From contig JAGOUF010000104.1 of the NCBI GenBank assembly GCA_018061385.1, forward strand, positions 1 to 7,319: 7,319 bases of DNA, written 5' to 3'. The notes under the pieces are model-generated. The model did not search any database. It saw only the letters and a program-made list of their open reading frames with translations, and was not told the origin of the DNA. Both the position numbers and the translations under genes were made by a program. This DNA comes from Chitinophagaceae bacterium. GTDB taxonomy: Bacteria; Bacteroidota; Bacteroidia; Chitinophagales; Chitinophagaceae. Below, one piece after another: positions 6,758 through 7,319 of this stretch. The first letter of the stretch is position 1. Each line of letters begins with the position of its first letter.

Positions 6758-7319
6758 ATGAAACAATTTTTATTAGCTTCTATATCACTATTAACAAGCA
6801 TTGTTGGTTTTTCTCAAAAGCCAACAGAGAAAACATTGTTATGGAAAATTGAGGGCAAAAACATCGTTACTCCATCCTATTTATATGGCACTTTTCATAT
6901 TCTTTGTCCTACCGATTATTTTATGCACGATACAATAAAAAATATGGTAGCACAAACGCAACAAATGTTTTTAGAAATTGATATTGATGATCCTGCTCTT
7001 ACATCAAAAATGATGAAAAATATTGCTATGAAAAATGGCACAACAATAAAAGATTTATTGTCGGAAAAAGAATATGATTCTGTTGCAAAATTGTTTAAAG
7101 AAAAAACCCATATTCCAATAACTTCAGTTCAAACCTATAAACCATTTATGCTTACTTCTATGCTGTATCCTGCTATGTTGGGTTGTGCACAAGTTTCTTT
7201 TGAAAAAGAATTTGAAAAATTAGCAAAAAGTCATAGTATGGAAATTAAAGGGTTGGAAACAATTGAAGATCAATTAAACGTTTTTGAAACCATACCTTAT
7301 AAAGTACAAGCCAAAATGT
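6758..7319 (+). CDS. TraB/GumN (TIKI-like) family protein, 5' part
   Basis: The reading frame from ATG 6758 stays open for 187 codons and runs off the window, so the C-terminal part is missing. Residues 1-19 form a signal peptide (hydrophobic core, GFS|QK cleavage), so the product is exported. After it come LLWKIEG (27-33) and YLYGTFHI (41-48), which holds the first GxxH motif of the TraB/GumN family. The conserved acidic residue is Glu73 in FLEIDIDD, and a GLET motif lies at 165-168. In animal TIKI members of this superfamily such residues bind metal in a protease active site; bacterial members are mostly uncharacterised, so protease activity is only a possibility. The second GxxH motif should lie beyond the window. 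The leader is AT-rich without Shine-Dalgarno, and no clear -7 element was found in the 135-base divergent region. Confidence 0.85.
   Translation, partial: MKQFLLASISLLTSIVGFSQKPTEKTLLWKIEGKNIVTPSYLYGTFHILCPTDYFMHDTIKNMVAQTQQMFLEIDIDDPALTSKMMKNIAMKNGTTIKDLLSEKEYDSVAKLFKEKTHIPITSVQTYKPFMLTSMLYPAMLGCAQVSFEKEFEKLAKSHSMEIKGLETIEDQLNVFETIPYKVQAKM

Noticed and set aside
5946..6771. Near-identical 20-base stretches (19/20) at 5946-5965 and 6752-6771, plus a shared 12-mer TAAAATATTGAA nearby
   Set aside because: One copy is antisense within the DUF2851 start and the other covers the TraB/GumN start. Order and spacing differ, and the AT-rich composition makes chance likely.

Overview
The window is AT-rich chromosomal DNA from a member of the Bacteroidota, most likely a Chitinophagaceae-like or related non-flavobacterial lineage. 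The reasons are a large TonB-dependent outer-membrane receptor ending in Phe, a DUF2851 protein (a family I know mainly from Bacteroidota), gene starts without Shine-Dalgarno sequences, and two intergenic matches to the Bacteroidota -7 promoter element TAnnTTTG. IspD shows that isoprenoids are made by the MEP pathway, which argues against typical Flavobacteriia, as those mostly use mevalonate. No rRNA, tRNA, CRISPR array, phage or complete insertion sequence is visible.

Layout, left to right. 56-2656 (-) encodes a TonB-dependent receptor with its own promoter. 2657-2898 is intergenic and holds a GC-richer cluster of palindromes that looks like a REP-type element. 2899-3570 (-) is ispD, with a promoter candidate just upstream. 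3571-3844 is a divergent intergenic region. 3845-4135 (+) is a small lipoprotein with a YHS metal-binding-type domain, followed by a textbook intrinsic terminator. 4176-4694 (+) is a 2H phosphoesterase / 2'-5' RNA ligase-like protein whose start codon lies only 6 bases beyond that terminator. 4701-5972 (-) is a DUF2851 protein, convergent with the previous gene and 6 bases from it. 6053-6622 (-) is a Maf-type nucleotide pyrophosphatase that may be co-transcribed with the DUF2851 gene. 6758 to the window end (+) is the 5' part of a TraB/GumN (TIKI-like) family gene, cut by the window edge.

The genes do not form one pathway. They look like ordinary chromosomal genes: outer-membrane uptake, isoprenoid synthesis, NTP house-cleaning, a possible RNA-end enzyme and two exported proteins of unknown role. 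I do not see a convincing new multi-gene system. The most worthwhile items are the palindromic element between the receptor gene and ispD, the conserved motif layout of the DUF2851 protein (which resembles a nuclease-type core but is unproven), and the terminator placed directly in front of the 2H phosphoesterase start codon.
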